5,734 nucleotides of DNA from an uncultured Bacteroidales bacterium. GTDB lineage: Bacteria > Bacteroidota > Bacteroidia > Bacteroidales > Paludibacteraceae. The stretch spans positions 1-5,734 of the forward strand of contig CALGCU010000252.1 of assembly GCA_937886455.1 (NCBI GenBank), in the 5' to 3' direction. The notes under the pieces were generated by a model. It worked only from the letters and a program-made list of their open reading frames with translations. It did no database searches and was not told where the DNA came from. This document shows, piece after piece, positions 5,680 to 5,734 of the stretch. Position numbers and translations under genes: made by a program. How positions within the stretch are numbered: the stretch's first letter is position 1; each line of letters begins with the position of its first letter.

Positions 5680-5734
5680 GCACTGTCGCCCTGGGCTAGG
5701 GGGACGAGCGAAATGAAGCTTTAGCGAAATGGAG
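5680..5734. repeat. Second repeat family, copy 2 (runs off the window)
   Basis: GCACTGTCGCCCTGGG (5680-5695) is identical to copy 1. It is followed by C, TAGGGGG, and ACGAGCGAAATGAAG, then AGCGAAATGGAG to the edge of the window. The end is unknown because the sequence stops. The spacer between the copies (5626-5679) is A/T-rich and includes ATTTATTTAGATAAC, which resembles the ends of the tandem units. Confidence 0.65.

Noticed and set aside
5409..5734. CRISPR array
   Set aside because: Only two copies of each of two repeat types, unequal unit lengths and related spacers. No cas gene is present.

Overview
The window reads as a Bacteroidales (probably Bacteroidaceae, gut-type) genome fragment whose left end does not fit the rest. 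Three things point to Bacteroidales: the MutS C-terminal half closely resembles Bacteroides MutS, the polyamine genes are of the type common in that group, and the one convincing promoter matches the Bacteroidetes consensus (TTTG, 20 bp, TACATTTG). The first ~750 bases encode a Clostridia/Firmicutes-like exodeoxyribonuclease VII large subunit (XseA) instead.

Layout, left to right. Positions 2-2089 (+) are one uninterrupted frame that begins inside xseA and ends as the C-terminal half of MutS. The switch falls at about 740-760. A second change, in codon use within the xseA part at about 255-300, suggests three sources joined in frame. This is most simply an assembly or amplification chimera. 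On the minus strand, converging on mutS with a 4-base gap, lies an apparent three-gene operon transcribed right to left: a saccharopine-dehydrogenase-like carboxy(nor)spermidine dehydrogenase (5184-3982), carboxy(nor)spermidine decarboxylase nspC (3910-2798) and a short RsmI-like tetrapyrrole-methylase-fold methyltransferase (2798-2094). The first two enzymes form the aspartate-semialdehyde route to spermidine. A Bacteroidetes-type promoter at 5296-5265 lies upstream, with a 14-bp perfect palindrome against its -33 element. A hairpin between the first two genes would bury the nspC ribosome binding site. nspC and the methyltransferase gene overlap by one base (TGATG).

Positions 5312-5734 hold no credible gene. 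They contain a short GC-rich hairpin, a tandem pair of repeat units whose central hairpins have the same shape but different sequence, and a second repeat family present twice, the last copy running to the window edge. These look like dispersed intergenic repeats, possibly structured as RNA.

No CRISPR array, tRNA, rRNA, insertion sequence or complete defence or mobile system is visible. The points most worth following up are the chimeric frame, the occluded nspC ribosome binding site, the palindrome at the operon promoter, and the covarying repeat hairpins.
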